This document shows, piece by piece, positions 45,676-53,968 of a stretch of DNA of 64,000 nucleotides. Origin of the DNA: Escherichia fergusonii ATCC 35469. GTDB lineage: Bacteria > Pseudomonadota > Gammaproteobacteria > Enterobacterales > Enterobacteriaceae. Below the pieces are notes generated by a model. It saw only the letters and a program-made list of their open reading frames with translations. It was not told the DNA's origin and did not search any database. Location: positions 2,418,001 through 2,482,000 of the forward strand of contig NC_011740.1 in the NCBI RefSeq assembly GCF_000026225.1, written 5' to 3'. Position 1 is the stretch's first letter; the number at the start of each line of letters is the position of its first letter. The position numbers and the translations under genes were made by a program.

Positions 45676-46400
45676 TGCACTTCTCCTTTCTCTACCGTGG
45701 TGCCATTGGCTTTACTTAATTCACGATGCAGATAATGATCCAAACGCCACAACCGCGCGCCGTGGATCAGAAAAGCGCAAATCGCTGTAGGGATCCCCCA
45801 CAGGGCAATATGCAATGGTTCAGTCTGAATACCGCCAGACTCCAGCATAAAGTTATGCATGAAGATGATCGCACCAAAGGCAACGAAAATATCTTCGCCA
45901 AAAAACAGCCCGACGTTATCAGTCGCTGCCGACATCGCCCGCAGACGATAACGCACTGCTCCGGGCAACGGTCCATACTTTTTCTCCGCGGCGCCTTCTG
46001 CCATCGGGGCCAGCAACGGACGCACCATTTGCGGCTGCCCGCCAAGACTGGTTAATCCCAGTGCCGCAGTGCATTCGCGAATGAAAAGATAAACAATCAG
46101 CAGGCGTCCTGATGTGGCGCTACGAATTTTGGCAATCCACGCCTGAGCGCGCTCTTTAAGCCCGTGACGCTCCAGCAGACCGATAACTGCCAGTGGCAGC
46201 AGCAGAATAAACGGCAGATTGCGAGTATTAAGAAACCCTTCACCCAGCTTTTCGAGGATCGTGGCGATCGGCATCTGCGCTGCCAGCCCAGTCACGATCC
46301 CGGCGACAATCACCACCAGCACCGGGTTAAAACGTAAAAGAAATCCGACCACAATGACGGCAATACCCGTCAGTGGCCATAGAGATATAGCCTCTCCCAT
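45672..46400 (-). CDS. DUF969 family inner-membrane protein
   Basis: The 242-residue product has five to six hydrophobic segments and the characteristic RECTAALGLTSLGGQPQMVR loop. It is the usual partner of DUF979. I chose ATG 46400 (MGEAISLWPL) because aggatgag lies five bases upstream; the ORF extends 20 codons further without a ribosome site. It lies 68 bp after pxpA and overlaps the DUF979 gene (ATGA). Transport of 5-oxoproline or its peptides is suggested by the operon only. Confidence 0.82.
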   Translation of the reverse strand: MGEAISLWPLTGIAVIVVGFLLRFNPVLVVIVAGIVTGLAAQMPIATILEKLGEGFLNTRNLPFILLLPLAVIGLLERHGLKERAQAWIAKIRSATSGRLLIVYLFIRECTAALGLTSLGGQPQMVRPLLAPMAEGAAEKKYGPLPGAVRYRLRAMSAATDNVGLFFGEDIFVAFGAIIFMHNFMLESGGIQTEPLHIALWGIPTAICAFLIHGARLWRLDHYLHRELSKANGTTVEKGEVQ

Positions 46401-46468
46401 AAACTCATCCTGTTTGTAACGTGTGTTGTTGTGATTTTGCTGCGCCTTATGACGCAGCATTTTTTTAT

Positions 46469-47203
46469 TTATGCTTGTACTGCGATTCCACGCTCCAGGA
46501 ACGCAGCGCGAAGGCGACGGGCAAAAGCGAGAGCGTGCTCCCCGTCACCATGTAAACAAACCGTTTGTGCCTCGACAGGAGTCCACTCACCAGTAATGCT
46601 TTTTACCCTCCCGTTTTGCACCATCTCCAGCGTCTGCGCAAGCGATTGCTCTTCATCTTCAATTAAAGCACCTGGTTGACTGCGTGGTACCAGCGAACCA
46701 TCTGCCTGATATCCCCGGTCGGCAAATACTTCCTGGCGTGTTGTCAGACCGTAGTGTTTCCCGGCGCGGATCAGTTCGCTTCCAGCCAGCCCGACAAGAA
46801 TAAGTGCCGGATCACAGGCGTGGACTGCTTTTGCAATGGCATCCGCCAGTTGCGGTTCTTTCGCTGCCTGGTTGTACAACATGCCATGAGGTTTGACGTG
46901 GCGCATCACTCCCCCTTCAGCATGAGTAATCGCTGCCAGCGCTCCTATCTGGTATAGCGTCTGGGCATAAACCGTTTCCGGCGGCAGCTGCATCGCGGTG
47001 CGGCCAAAATTTTCCCGATCAGGAAAACCCGGATGCGCGCCGATAGCCACACCGTTTTTCACTGCTTCACGCACGCTTGCCTGCATGGTTTGCGCATCTC
47101 CGGCGTGAAATCCACAGGCAATATTGGCAGATGACACCAGCGTAAGAAGCTCTGCATCACTGGCGCAGCCTTCACCCAGGTCTGCGTTAAGATCAATTTT
47201 CAT
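46469..47203 (-). CDS. pxpA: 5-Oxoprolinase subunit A
   Basis: PxpA (YbgL, LamB/YcsF family) with PxpB and PxpC opens 5-oxoproline to glutamate using ATP. The 244-residue product shows the conserved N-terminus MKIDLNADLGEGCASDAELL, SANIACGFHAGDAQTM and VKPHGMLYNQA. It overlaps pxpC by 11 bp. In K-12 pxpA is followed by nei; here it is followed by DUF969-DUF979-pcp. Confidence 0.96.
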   Translation of the reverse strand: MKIDLNADLGEGCASDAELLTLVSSANIACGFHAGDAQTMQASVREAVKNGVAIGAHPGFPDRENFGRTAMQLPPETVYAQTLYQIGALAAITHAEGGVMRHVKPHGMLYNQAAKEPQLADAIAKAVHACDPALILVGLAGSELIRAGKHYGLTTRQEVFADRGYQADGSLVPRSQPGALIEDEEQSLAQTLEMVQNGRVKSITGEWTPVEAQTVCLHGDGEHALAFARRLRAAFLERGIAVQA

Positions 47204-48125
47204 TGTGTAACCGCCATGCTAATTGTTCGAAGTAGCGCTGCTGATCGTGACGCGCTTTTAGCGCCTCCTCCAACGAGCACTGCACAAAGTGGATTGGCTG
47301 TCCAAGCGGGATTTGCGCCAGATGGTACATGTCAGCCTCGATAATGCAGGCAATTCGCGGATATCCACCGGTAGTTTGGGCATCGTTCATCAATACGATT
47401 GGCTGACCGTTATGCGGCACCTGTATCACACCAGGTAGCAGACCATGAGAAAGCATTTCACGCTGAGTCGTGCGTTTTAACACTTGCCCCTGAAGGCGAT
47501 ATCCCATGCGGTTACTTTGCGGGCTCAACTGCCACGGTGAACGCCAGAATGCCTCTTGTGAAGCGCGATCAAACTCATGATATTCCGGCCCCGGCAAGGC
47601 GCGAATACGGTTGCCCCACAGTAGCTGTTTTACCCCTTGTGCTTCCATAAACGCACGCGTTGCTTTGCCAATGGGAAGTCTGTCGCCATCTTTCAGTAAC
47701 CGCCCTTCGAGACCACCAATCCCCACTTTCAGATCAGTACTGCATGATCCCATTACCGCAGGAACATCAATGCCTCCCGCGACAGCCAGATAGCTGCGCA
47801 TCCCATGCAATGGGCGCTTAAGTGTTAAACGCTGACCGGCCTTCACGGGTAAGCGCCAGCCTGTCCAGACAGCATTGTCATCCAGCCGCGCCTCACAACC
47901 AGCTCCCGTCAGGGCAAACCAGCCGTCACTTTCAAATTCAACCGTTAACTGCCCGAGGGTGATTTCCAGTGCTGGCGCATCGGCAGCATTACCTACCAAC
48001 AGATTCGCTATACGTAATGCAGGCAAATCCAGTGCGCCACAGTGACTGATCCCAGACTGACGAAAACCATGACGACCGCCATCCTGAACAGTGGTGTACA
48101 TTCCCGCGCGAATGATTTTCAGCAT
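47193..48125 (-). CDS. pxpC: 5-Oxoprolinase subunit C
   Basis: PxpC (YbgK, KipA/biotin-dependent carboxyltransferase-like family) is the 310-residue partner of PxpB. Motifs include TTVQDGGRHGFRQSGIS at the N-terminus, YLAVAGGIDVPAVMGSCSTD and QTTGGYPRIACI. It overlaps pxpB by 7 bp and pxpA by 11 bp, consistent with subunits made in fixed ratio. Confidence 0.95.
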   Translation of the reverse strand: MLKIIRAGMYTTVQDGGRHGFRQSGISHCGALDLPALRIANLLVGNAADAPALEITLGQLTVEFESDGWFALTGAGCEARLDDNAVWTGWRLPVKAGQRLTLKRPLHGMRSYLAVAGGIDVPAVMGSCSTDLKVGIGGLEGRLLKDGDRLPIGKATRAFMEAQGVKQLLWGNRIRALPGPEYHEFDRASQEAFWRSPWQLSPQSNRMGYRLQGQVLKRTTQREMLSHGLLPGVIQVPHNGQPIVLMNDAQTTGGYPRIACIIEADMYHLAQIPLGQPIHFVQCSLEEALKARHDQQRYFEQLAWRLHNEN

Positions 48126-48775
48126 ACTCCCTCCTTCTGCGGTACAAAGCGCACGCTATCTCCTGGGCGCAACAAGATGGGCTCATCCCGTGTGGGATCA
48201 AACAATTTCAACGATGTATGACCAATTAACTGCCAGCCGCCAGGTGTTGGAATTGGGTAGATCCCCGTCTGTGGCCCACCAATTCCCACAGAACCTGCCG
48301 GAACACTCAGGCGTGGTTCTGCGCGACGAGGGGTATGCAGTTGTTCCGGTAAGTTACCCAGATAAGGGAATCCTGGCTGGAATCCGAGGAACCAGACCAC
48401 ATACTCCACTGACGAGTGCAGCTCTACCACCTGCTTTTCACTTAATCCACAGTGACTTGCGACAACAGACAGATCGGGGCCACCTGCTCCACCATAAACT
48501 ACCGGGATTTCGATAAAGCGCGAGTCAGGCTCCAGTGCGTCGCTCTCTTCCCACCAGCGTTGTAAACGCTCAATCGCATCCAGAGCCAGCGATTGCGGTT
48601 CCTTTAAAATTACCGTGATATTGTTCATACCCGGTATCGATTCCACGACATTCGGCATATCCACCAGACGCTGCGCCAGTCGCCAGATACGTTTCTGGCT
48701 GGCCAGCGTGACTGGCGGCTCCAGTTCCAGCACTACCGCCGTTTCACCTAACAGATAACAACGCGCTCGTTGCAC
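48119..48775 (-). CDS. pxpB: 5-Oxoprolinase subunit B
   Basis: PxpB (YbgJ, KipI-like) is the 218-residue partner of PxpC in the ATP-dependent 5-oxoprolinase. The central signature GFQPGFPYLGNLPEQLHTPR and the following GSVGIGGPQTGIYPIPTPGGW are intact. It lies 22 bp after ybgI and overlaps pxpC. Confidence 0.95.
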   Translation of the reverse strand: MQRARCYLLGETAVVLELEPPVTLASQKRIWRLAQRLVDMPNVVESIPGMNNITVILKEPQSLALDAIERLQRWWEESDALEPDSRFIEIPVVYGGAGGPDLSVVASHCGLSEKQVVELHSSVEYVVWFLGFQPGFPYLGNLPEQLHTPRRAEPRLSVPAGSVGIGGPQTGIYPIPTPGGWQLIGHTSLKLFDPTRDEPILLRPGDSVRFVPQKEGVC

Positions 48776-48797
48776 TTTCGTTCCCTCTAATAGTTAG

Positions 48798-49541
48798 TTA
48801 TGCAGGATTTGGAATATCAATAAAGGTCACATCCAGATCAGTATTTTCGTTCAGCCACTCACTCAAAGCGCGAATACCACCACGTTCGGTGGCATGGTGC
48901 CCTGCGGCATAGAAATGCAGCTCCTGCTCGCGGGCAGAGTGAATCGTTTGTTCGGAGACTTCTCCGGTAATAAATGCGTCAACACCAAAACGGGCGGCGC
49001 TGTCGATAAAGCTTTGTCCGCCTCCGGTGCACCAGGCTACGCGCTGCACCCTCTCTGGCCCGGTATCGCCGCACCACAGAGGCTTACGCCCGAGTCGTGC
49101 TTCTATCCATGAAGCCAGCTCCAGCCCCGGAACAGGCATAGTCAGTTCTCCCCATAGCAGCAGTGGCTCAATCTCGCCCATGACGGTGATGCCAAGTAAT
49201 GCTGCCAGTTGTGCGTTATTGCCCAGTTCAGGATGGGAATCCAGCGGCAGATGCCAGCCATACAGGTTGATATCGTTAGCCAGCAAGGTTTTTAAACGAC
49301 GGCGTTTCATGCCGCGAATCACCGGAGATTCACCTTTCCAGAAATAACCGTGATGCACGATGACCGCGTCGGCCTCCAGGCGTACCGCTTCATCAAGCAG
49401 TGCCTGGCTGGCGGTAACACCGGTAACGATTTTTTGCACCGTCTCTTTGCCTTCAACCTGCAAGCCATTTGGCGCGTAGTCACTGATCGCCGCGCTGTTC
49501 AGCTTTTCGTTAATTAATTGTTCCAGTTCGGTGTTTTTCAT
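48798..49541 (-). CDS. ybgI: NIF3/GTP cyclohydrolase I type 2-like protein YbgI
   Basis: YbgI is a 247-residue, toroid-forming NIF3 family metalloprotein with a dinuclear metal site formed by residues in VIVHHGYFWKG and AAGHHATERGG. Its biological role is not established, though its operon position before pxpBCA is conserved. Start at 49541 (MKNTELEQL) gives the K-12 length; one additional ATG precedes it directly. It is the first gene of the extended pxp operon. Confidence 0.94.
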   Translation of the reverse strand: MKNTELEQLINEKLNSAAISDYAPNGLQVEGKETVQKIVTGVTASQALLDEAVRLEADAVIVHHGYFWKGESPVIRGMKRRRLKTLLANDINLYGWHLPLDSHPELGNNAQLAALLGITVMGEIEPLLLWGELTMPVPGLELASWIEARLGRKPLWCGDTGPERVQRVAWCTGGGQSFIDSAARFGVDAFITGEVSEQTIHSAREQELHFYAAGHHATERGGIRALSEWLNENTDLDVTFIDIPNPA

Positions 49542-49809
49542 CATCGCGCCCTACATTGTTTTTACATTCAGTTAAAATAGCGTTCTCACGGCAGTTCGTC
49601 GATAGCCAATCTTTTGACATATTCAGAAACAAACCCACCTTATCACAACGTAAATTGTATCTTTAACCTTGAGCAGGTTAGTGTATATTTATGCACTCAG
49701 ACAGCATATTGCACAAACAATCAAATCTGTATCAAAGCGATAACTTTAAGGAAACACACGCACGCAGCATATTATGCTGGCTGTGTGGCATTCACTCCCA
49801 GGACATAAC

Positions 49810-51291
49810 ATGAATAAACAAGCATCACAGCCACGGGCGATTTACTACGTCGTCGCGTTGCAAATTTGGGAATATTTTAGCTTCTATGGCATGCGCGCTC
49901 TGCTCATTCTTTATCTTACTAACCAGTTGAAATATGACGACAATCACGCCTACGCGTTGTTCAGTGCTTACTGCTCGCTGGTGTATGTTACGCCGATTCT
50001 GGGTGGCTACCTGGCTGATAAAGTGCTTGGTAACCGAATGGCGGTAATGCTGGGCGCTTTGCTGATGGCCATCGGTCATGTCGTGCTGGGGGCAAGCGAA
50101 ATCCACCCCACATTCCTTTATCTTTCGCTGGCGATTATCGTCTGCGGCTATGGCCTGTTTAAATCTAACGTAAGCTGTCTGCTTGGCGAGCTGTATGAGC
50201 CAACCGATCCACGTCGTGATGGCGGTTTCTCGCTGATGTATGCGGCAGGCAACGTGGGATCTATTATCGCGCCCATCGCCTGTGGTTATGCCCAGGAAGA
50301 GTACAGTTGGGCGATGGGCTTTGGTCTGGCGGCGGTTGGCATGATCGCGGGTCTGGTTATCTTCTTATGTGGCAATCGTCATTTTGCTCATACCCGTGGC
50401 GTTAACAAAACGGTGCTGTGCGCCAGAAACTTTCTGCTGCCGAACTGGGGATGGCTGCTGGTTCTGCTGGTGGCAACGCCTGCGCTGATTACCGTGTTGT
50501 TCTGGAAAGAGTGGTCGGTATACGCCTTGATTGTCGCGACTATCATTGGCCTTGGCGTTCTGGCAAAAATTTATCGCAAAGCAGAAAACCAGAAACAGCG
50601 TAAAGAGCTGGGACTGATTGTGACGCTCACCTTCTTCAGTATGTTGTTCTGGGCCTTCGCACAACAGGGCGGTAGCTCGATTAGCCTTTATATCGACCGC
50701 TTCGTTAACCGCGATATGTTTGGTTATACCGTTCCGACCGCTATGTTCCAGTCGATTAATGCCTTCGCGGTCATGCTGTGCGGTGTGTTCCTGGCATGGG
50801 TGGTCAAAGAGAGCGTCGCGGGTAATCGTACCGTGCGCATCTGGGGAAAATTTGCTCTTGGTCTTGGCCTGATGAGCGCCGGATTCTGCATTCTGACCTT
50901 AAGCGCCCGCTGGTCTGCAATGTATGGTCACTCTTCTCTGCCACTGATGGTGTTAGGTCTGGCGGTGATGGGCTTTGCCGAACTGTTTATCGACCCGGTT
51001 GCCATGTCGCAAATTACGCGCATTGAAATTCCGGGCGTGACCGGCGTATTAACCGGCATTTACATGCTGCTTTCTGGCGCGATTGCGAACTATCTGGCTG
51101 GCGTGATTGCCGATCAGACATCGCAATCTTCGTTTGATGCCTCCGGGGCGATCAACTACTCCATCAATGCATATATTGAAGTGTTTGATCAAATCACCTG
51201 GGGTGCACTGGCGTGTGTAGGACTGGTACTGATGATTTGGCTGTATCAGGCGCTTAAGTTCAGAAACCGCACGCTGGCGCTGGAGTCTTAA
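49810..51291 (+). CDS. dtpD: Dipeptide/oligopeptide proton symporter DtpD
   Basis: DtpD (YbgH) is a POT-family permease with 14 predicted membrane helices. The 493-residue product has the family motif near YFSFYGMRALLILYL (ExxER-like region replaced as in other DtpD), and GGYLADKVLGNRMAVMLG between helices 2 and 3. ATG 49810 (MNKQASQPRAIYY) gives the known length; the ORF extends 12 codons further. It is divergent from ybgI and converges on phrB. Peptide uptake could supply substrates to Pcp, which is speculative. Confidence 0.95.
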   Translation: MNKQASQPRAIYYVVALQIWEYFSFYGMRALLILYLTNQLKYDDNHAYALFSAYCSLVYVTPILGGYLADKVLGNRMAVMLGALLMAIGHVVLGASEIHPTFLYLSLAIIVCGYGLFKSNVSCLLGELYEPTDPRRDGGFSLMYAAGNVGSIIAPIACGYAQEEYSWAMGFGLAAVGMIAGLVIFLCGNRHFAHTRGVNKTVLCARNFLLPNWGWLLVLLVATPALITVLFWKEWSVYALIVATIIGLGVLAKIYRKAENQKQRKELGLIVTLTFFSMLFWAFAQQGGSSISLYIDRFVNRDMFGYTVPTAMFQSINAFAVMLCGVFLAWVVKESVAGNRTVRIWGKFALGLGLMSAGFCILTLSARWSAMYGHSSLPLMVLGLAVMGFAELFIDPVAMSQITRIEIPGVTGVLTGIYMLLSGAIANYLAGVIADQTSQSSFDASGAINYSINAYIEVFDQITWGALACVGLVLMIWLYQALKFRNRTLALES

Positions 51292-51306
51292 CAGGCCAGC
51301 ACCGAT

Positions 51307-51339
51307 GCCTGATAAGACGCTCGCTGCGTTTTATCAGGC
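51307..51339. terminator. Bidirectional REP-like hairpin between dtpD and phrB
   Basis: GCCTGATAAGACGC-TCGCT-GCGTTTTATCAGGC pairs along 14 bases with one mismatch. It lies between convergent dtpD and phrB and overlaps the last codons of phrB. It resembles a REP half-unit serving as a shared 3' stabiliser or terminator. Confidence 0.75.
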
Positions 51340-52752
51340 TCCTTTCTTCGCTTCTTCATACGCTGCCAGCGTTCGCAGCCTTGCCTCTTTGTGATCGACT
51401 ATCGGTTGCGGATAATCCAGCGTCACACCTGCTTTCTGCGCCCACTTCCACGGTTCATGCACCGCTTTCCCTGGTACATCACGCAACTCTGGTAACCACT
51501 GGCGGATAAACTCACCTTCGTGGTCAAATTTCTCGCCCTGAGTTGTCGGGTTGAAAATACGGAAATACGGTGCAGCATCAGTTCCAGTGGAAGCCGCCCA
51601 TTGCCAGCCACCGTTATTGGCTGCCAAATCACCATCAATCAGTTGCGACATGAAATATCGCTCGCCTTCCCGCCAGTCGATCAGCAAATCTTTCACCAGA
51701 AAACTGGCAGTAATCATCCGTAGCCGGTTATGCATCCAGCCACTGCTATTAAGCTGACGCATGGCGGCATCAACAATTGGGTATCCCGTTTTGCCTTCCT
51801 GCCAGGCCTTTAAATGGGCGGGATTGCTTTGCCATTGCACGCGGTCGGTCCAGGCAATAAACGGTCGATGTTTACACAACGAGGGGTAATACGTCATCAG
51901 ATGACGGTAGAACTCGCGCCAGATCAACTCATTAAGCCAGACGCTACCAGCCCCGCCATCCAGCGCCTGCGGCTGTTCCGCCAACAGGCGATGCAGACAC
52001 TGGCGAGGCGATAACCTACCCGTTGCCAGGCTGGCGGACAAACGACTGGTGCCTTCCACTGCCGGAAAATCTCGTTGTTGCTCATACTCTCCGGCACCGT
52101 TCTGGCAAAACTGGCGTAATTGCGCAATCGCCGCTTTTTCTTCCACCGGGAAATGCGCAGTATCGAAAGACTGACGAGGATAATTCAGCGTAATGGATGG
52201 CGCGGTCTCTATCGATCCGCTACTACGAACTTTTGGTGCAGCGACGCACTCCGGCATCCCTTCCCGCAGCCGTTTCAGCCAGGCATTCTTAAAAGGCGTA
52301 AAGACTTTGTACATCTCATGATTGCCAGTCATCACCGCCCCCGGCGGCAGGATCACGCTGTCATCAAATCCTTCACACACCACGTTACGCAGCGCTCTTT
52401 CAACTTCCACATCCCGCGCCCGCTCATTCACCTCATACTGATAGTTATAAAAAAGATGAGTAACGCGGTTTTCCGCGCACACCTGTTTAACTATTTCGAC
52501 GCTGGCGACAAAGTCATCCACTTCACGGAATAATAAAGGAATACCTTTTTCCGCCAGCGCTATTCGTAGCCCATTCAGTTGAGCATTGATAAGTTCAGCC
52601 TGACGCGGCGACATGTTATGCGCTGCCCACTGACGTGGTGTTGCGATATTCAGCGCCAGCACGCGTGCAGACGAATTGCGGCAGGCGGCAGCAAGCGCGA
52701 GATTGTCGTGCAGACGTAAATCCTGGCGAAACCAGACCAGATGGGTAGTCAT
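51334..52752 (-). CDS. phrB: Deoxyribodipyrimidine photolyase
   Basis: PhrB repairs cyclobutane pyrimidine dimers with blue light, using FADH- and a methenyl-tetrahydrofolate antenna. The 472-residue product has the N-terminal alpha/beta domain (antenna) and the C-terminal helical FAD domain. The latter includes WLNELIWREFYRHL and the tryptophan chain near GGWQWAASTGTDAAPYFRIF. About 15 differences from remembered K-12 PhrB are scattered. It overlaps ybgA by 4 bp. Confidence 0.97.
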   Translation of the reverse strand: MTTHLVWFRQDLRLHDNLALAAACRNSSARVLALNIATPRQWAAHNMSPRQAELINAQLNGLRIALAEKGIPLLFREVDDFVASVEIVKQVCAENRVTHLFYNYQYEVNERARDVEVERALRNVVCEGFDDSVILPPGAVMTGNHEMYKVFTPFKNAWLKRLREGMPECVAAPKVRSSGSIETAPSITLNYPRQSFDTAHFPVEEKAAIAQLRQFCQNGAGEYEQQRDFPAVEGTSRLSASLATGRLSPRQCLHRLLAEQPQALDGGAGSVWLNELIWREFYRHLMTYYPSLCKHRPFIAWTDRVQWQSNPAHLKAWQEGKTGYPIVDAAMRQLNSSGWMHNRLRMITASFLVKDLLIDWREGERYFMSQLIDGDLAANNGGWQWAASTGTDAAPYFRIFNPTTQGEKFDHEGEFIRQWLPELRDVPGKAVHEPWKWAQKAGVTLDYPQPIVDHKEARLRTLAAYEEAKKGA

Positions 52753-53258
52753 AAAACTCCTGAATGGCGCAAGTTAATCACACGCGGCCAAAGTTCGAAA
52801 TAACGCTGCCCTGAAAGCCAGGCTTCAGGATAAAGCGCCATATAGTGTTTGATACGCATCAGCGGCGCAAGAAGCGGTTGCTCGCCACGGCGATAACTGT
52901 CGATAAGCGCCGCCAGCTGCTGGCGATCTGTGGAATCAATATGTGGGCGAAAATATCCCTGAACGTGCATCAAAACGTTGGTGTGATCGCGCGTGTTGGC
53001 AGGGTGAGAAAGCAAAACAATGACGCGTTGGCGGTACTGGTTGTAATAGTCATCCAGATTTTGCCACTGGTGAATATCAGCCACAAACGGGCCAAGTTTG
53101 CGGTATTCCGGCTGGGAATGAGCCAGAAAGACGAGTTTATAGCGGCTGTGATAATCGAGAAGCGCCGCGCGCGTTAAGCCTCGCTCTTTAAGACGGTGTA
53201 ACTCATGCAAAGCAAAAATGCGGATAAGGGTGCTGTCATCAAAAAGTTGTTGATTCAT
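52749..53258 (-). CDS. ybgA: DUF1722 protein YbgA
   Basis: This 169-residue cytoplasmic protein of the DUF1722 family is encoded just upstream of phrB and overlaps it by 4 bp, so co-transcription is clear. Conserved stretches are YRKLGPFVADIHQW and VLMHVQGYFRP. Function unknown; the operon hints at a DNA-repair or photoprotection link. I used ATG 53258 (MNQQLFDDSTL) preceded by a good ribosome site; 16 more codons are open upstream. Confidence 0.92.
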   Translation of the reverse strand: MNQQLFDDSTLIRIFALHELHRLKERGLTRAALLDYHSRYKLVFLAHSQPEYRKLGPFVADIHQWQNLDDYYNQYRQRVIVLLSHPANTRDHTNVLMHVQGYFRPHIDSTDRQQLAALIDSYRRGEQPLLAPLMRIKHYMALYPEAWLSGQRYFELWPRVINLRHSGVL

Positions 53259-53303
53259 TACTACTCCTGGGCGGTTTACAGGAGTAAGTGTAGACGGCGA
53301 AAA

Positions 53304-53337
53304 CAAAAAAACCGCCAGCGTCTCCGTTAGCGGTTTT
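53304..53337 (-). terminator. Terminator hairpin between ybfA and ybgA
   Basis: On the minus strand AACCGCTAACGGAGACGCTG, completed by GCGGTT, is followed by a T run. It is a strong intrinsic terminator after ybfA, about 20 bases beyond its stop; the opposite strand also ends in T-rich sequence. Confidence 0.85.
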
Positions 53338-53359
53338 CTTTGAACATCATGTTTAGCAA

Positions 53360-53566
53360 TCAGTAAAAATCACCGGTTGCCTTTTCGGCCTGATCCATCC
53401 ACACCGGTTTATCGCTGGTTTTCGACCAGACGCGATGCAGATAGCTGTAAAAGCGGGCGCGGTCTTTCCAGAAAAGCATGAAAGGCAGCGCCAGAACGCC
53501 CGCTGCAACCGCATAAGTACGGCGTAAAAAGATAAGCCATGCAGGATATTCTCTGTAGAGTTCCAT
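53360..53566 (-). CDS. ybfA: DUF2517 small membrane protein YbfA
   Basis: This 68-residue protein has one or two hydrophobic segments ([20 protein letters not shown]). It equals K-12 YbfA in length. Function is unknown; it is encoded divergently from kdpF. Here it is directly next to ybgA, whereas K-12 has the rhsC region between them. Confidence 0.9.
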
Positions 53567-53777
53567 ACTTTTCTCCCCCTTTTGTATCTACCCGGTGAAT
53601 GGCACCGGAAAAATGAATTCGTTTATCTGATGAAAATAGTACCGCCTTTTGTGTAATTTTACCACTCATCCGACCACTTATTTTTGCTTATTGATGGTTT
53701 ATTTACATTCATCGTGTAATTAAGTTACATGAAAGTTAAATTAATACTAAACATTAGTTAAATCATGGCTTTTGCCA

Positions 53778-53799
53778 TTTTTATACTTTTTTTACACCC
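53778..53799. promoter_or_regulatory. Candidate KdpE operator / kdp promoter
   Basis: The T-rich sequence tttttatactttttttacac lies about 80-100 bp before kdpF. It matches the known character of the KdpE binding site just upstream of the kdpFABC promoter in K-12. KdpE phosphorylated by KdpD activates here under potassium limitation. Limits are approximate. Confidence 0.6.
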
Positions 53800-53878
53800 C
53801 GCCCGCGGATTTTTGCGAAATCTTTGCAGCCAGAATTCTACCCTTCCGGTATCACTTTTAGGCCACTGGAGGTGCACT

Positions 53879-53968
53879 GTGAGTGCAGGCGTGATAGCCG
53901 GCGTGTTGCTGGTGTTTTTATTACTGGGTTATCTGGTTTATGCCCTGATCAATGCGGAGGCGTTCTGA
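53879..53968 (+). CDS. kdpF: Potassium-transporting ATPase small subunit KdpF
   Basis: This 29-residue single-helix lipid-like stabiliser of KdpFABC starts with GTG (53879) after ggaggtgcact. It encodes MSAGVIAGVLLVFLLLGYLV and then YALINAEAF. The stop overlaps the kdpA start (ATGA). Confidence 0.95.
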   Translation: MSAGVIAGVLLVFLLLGYLVYALINAEAF

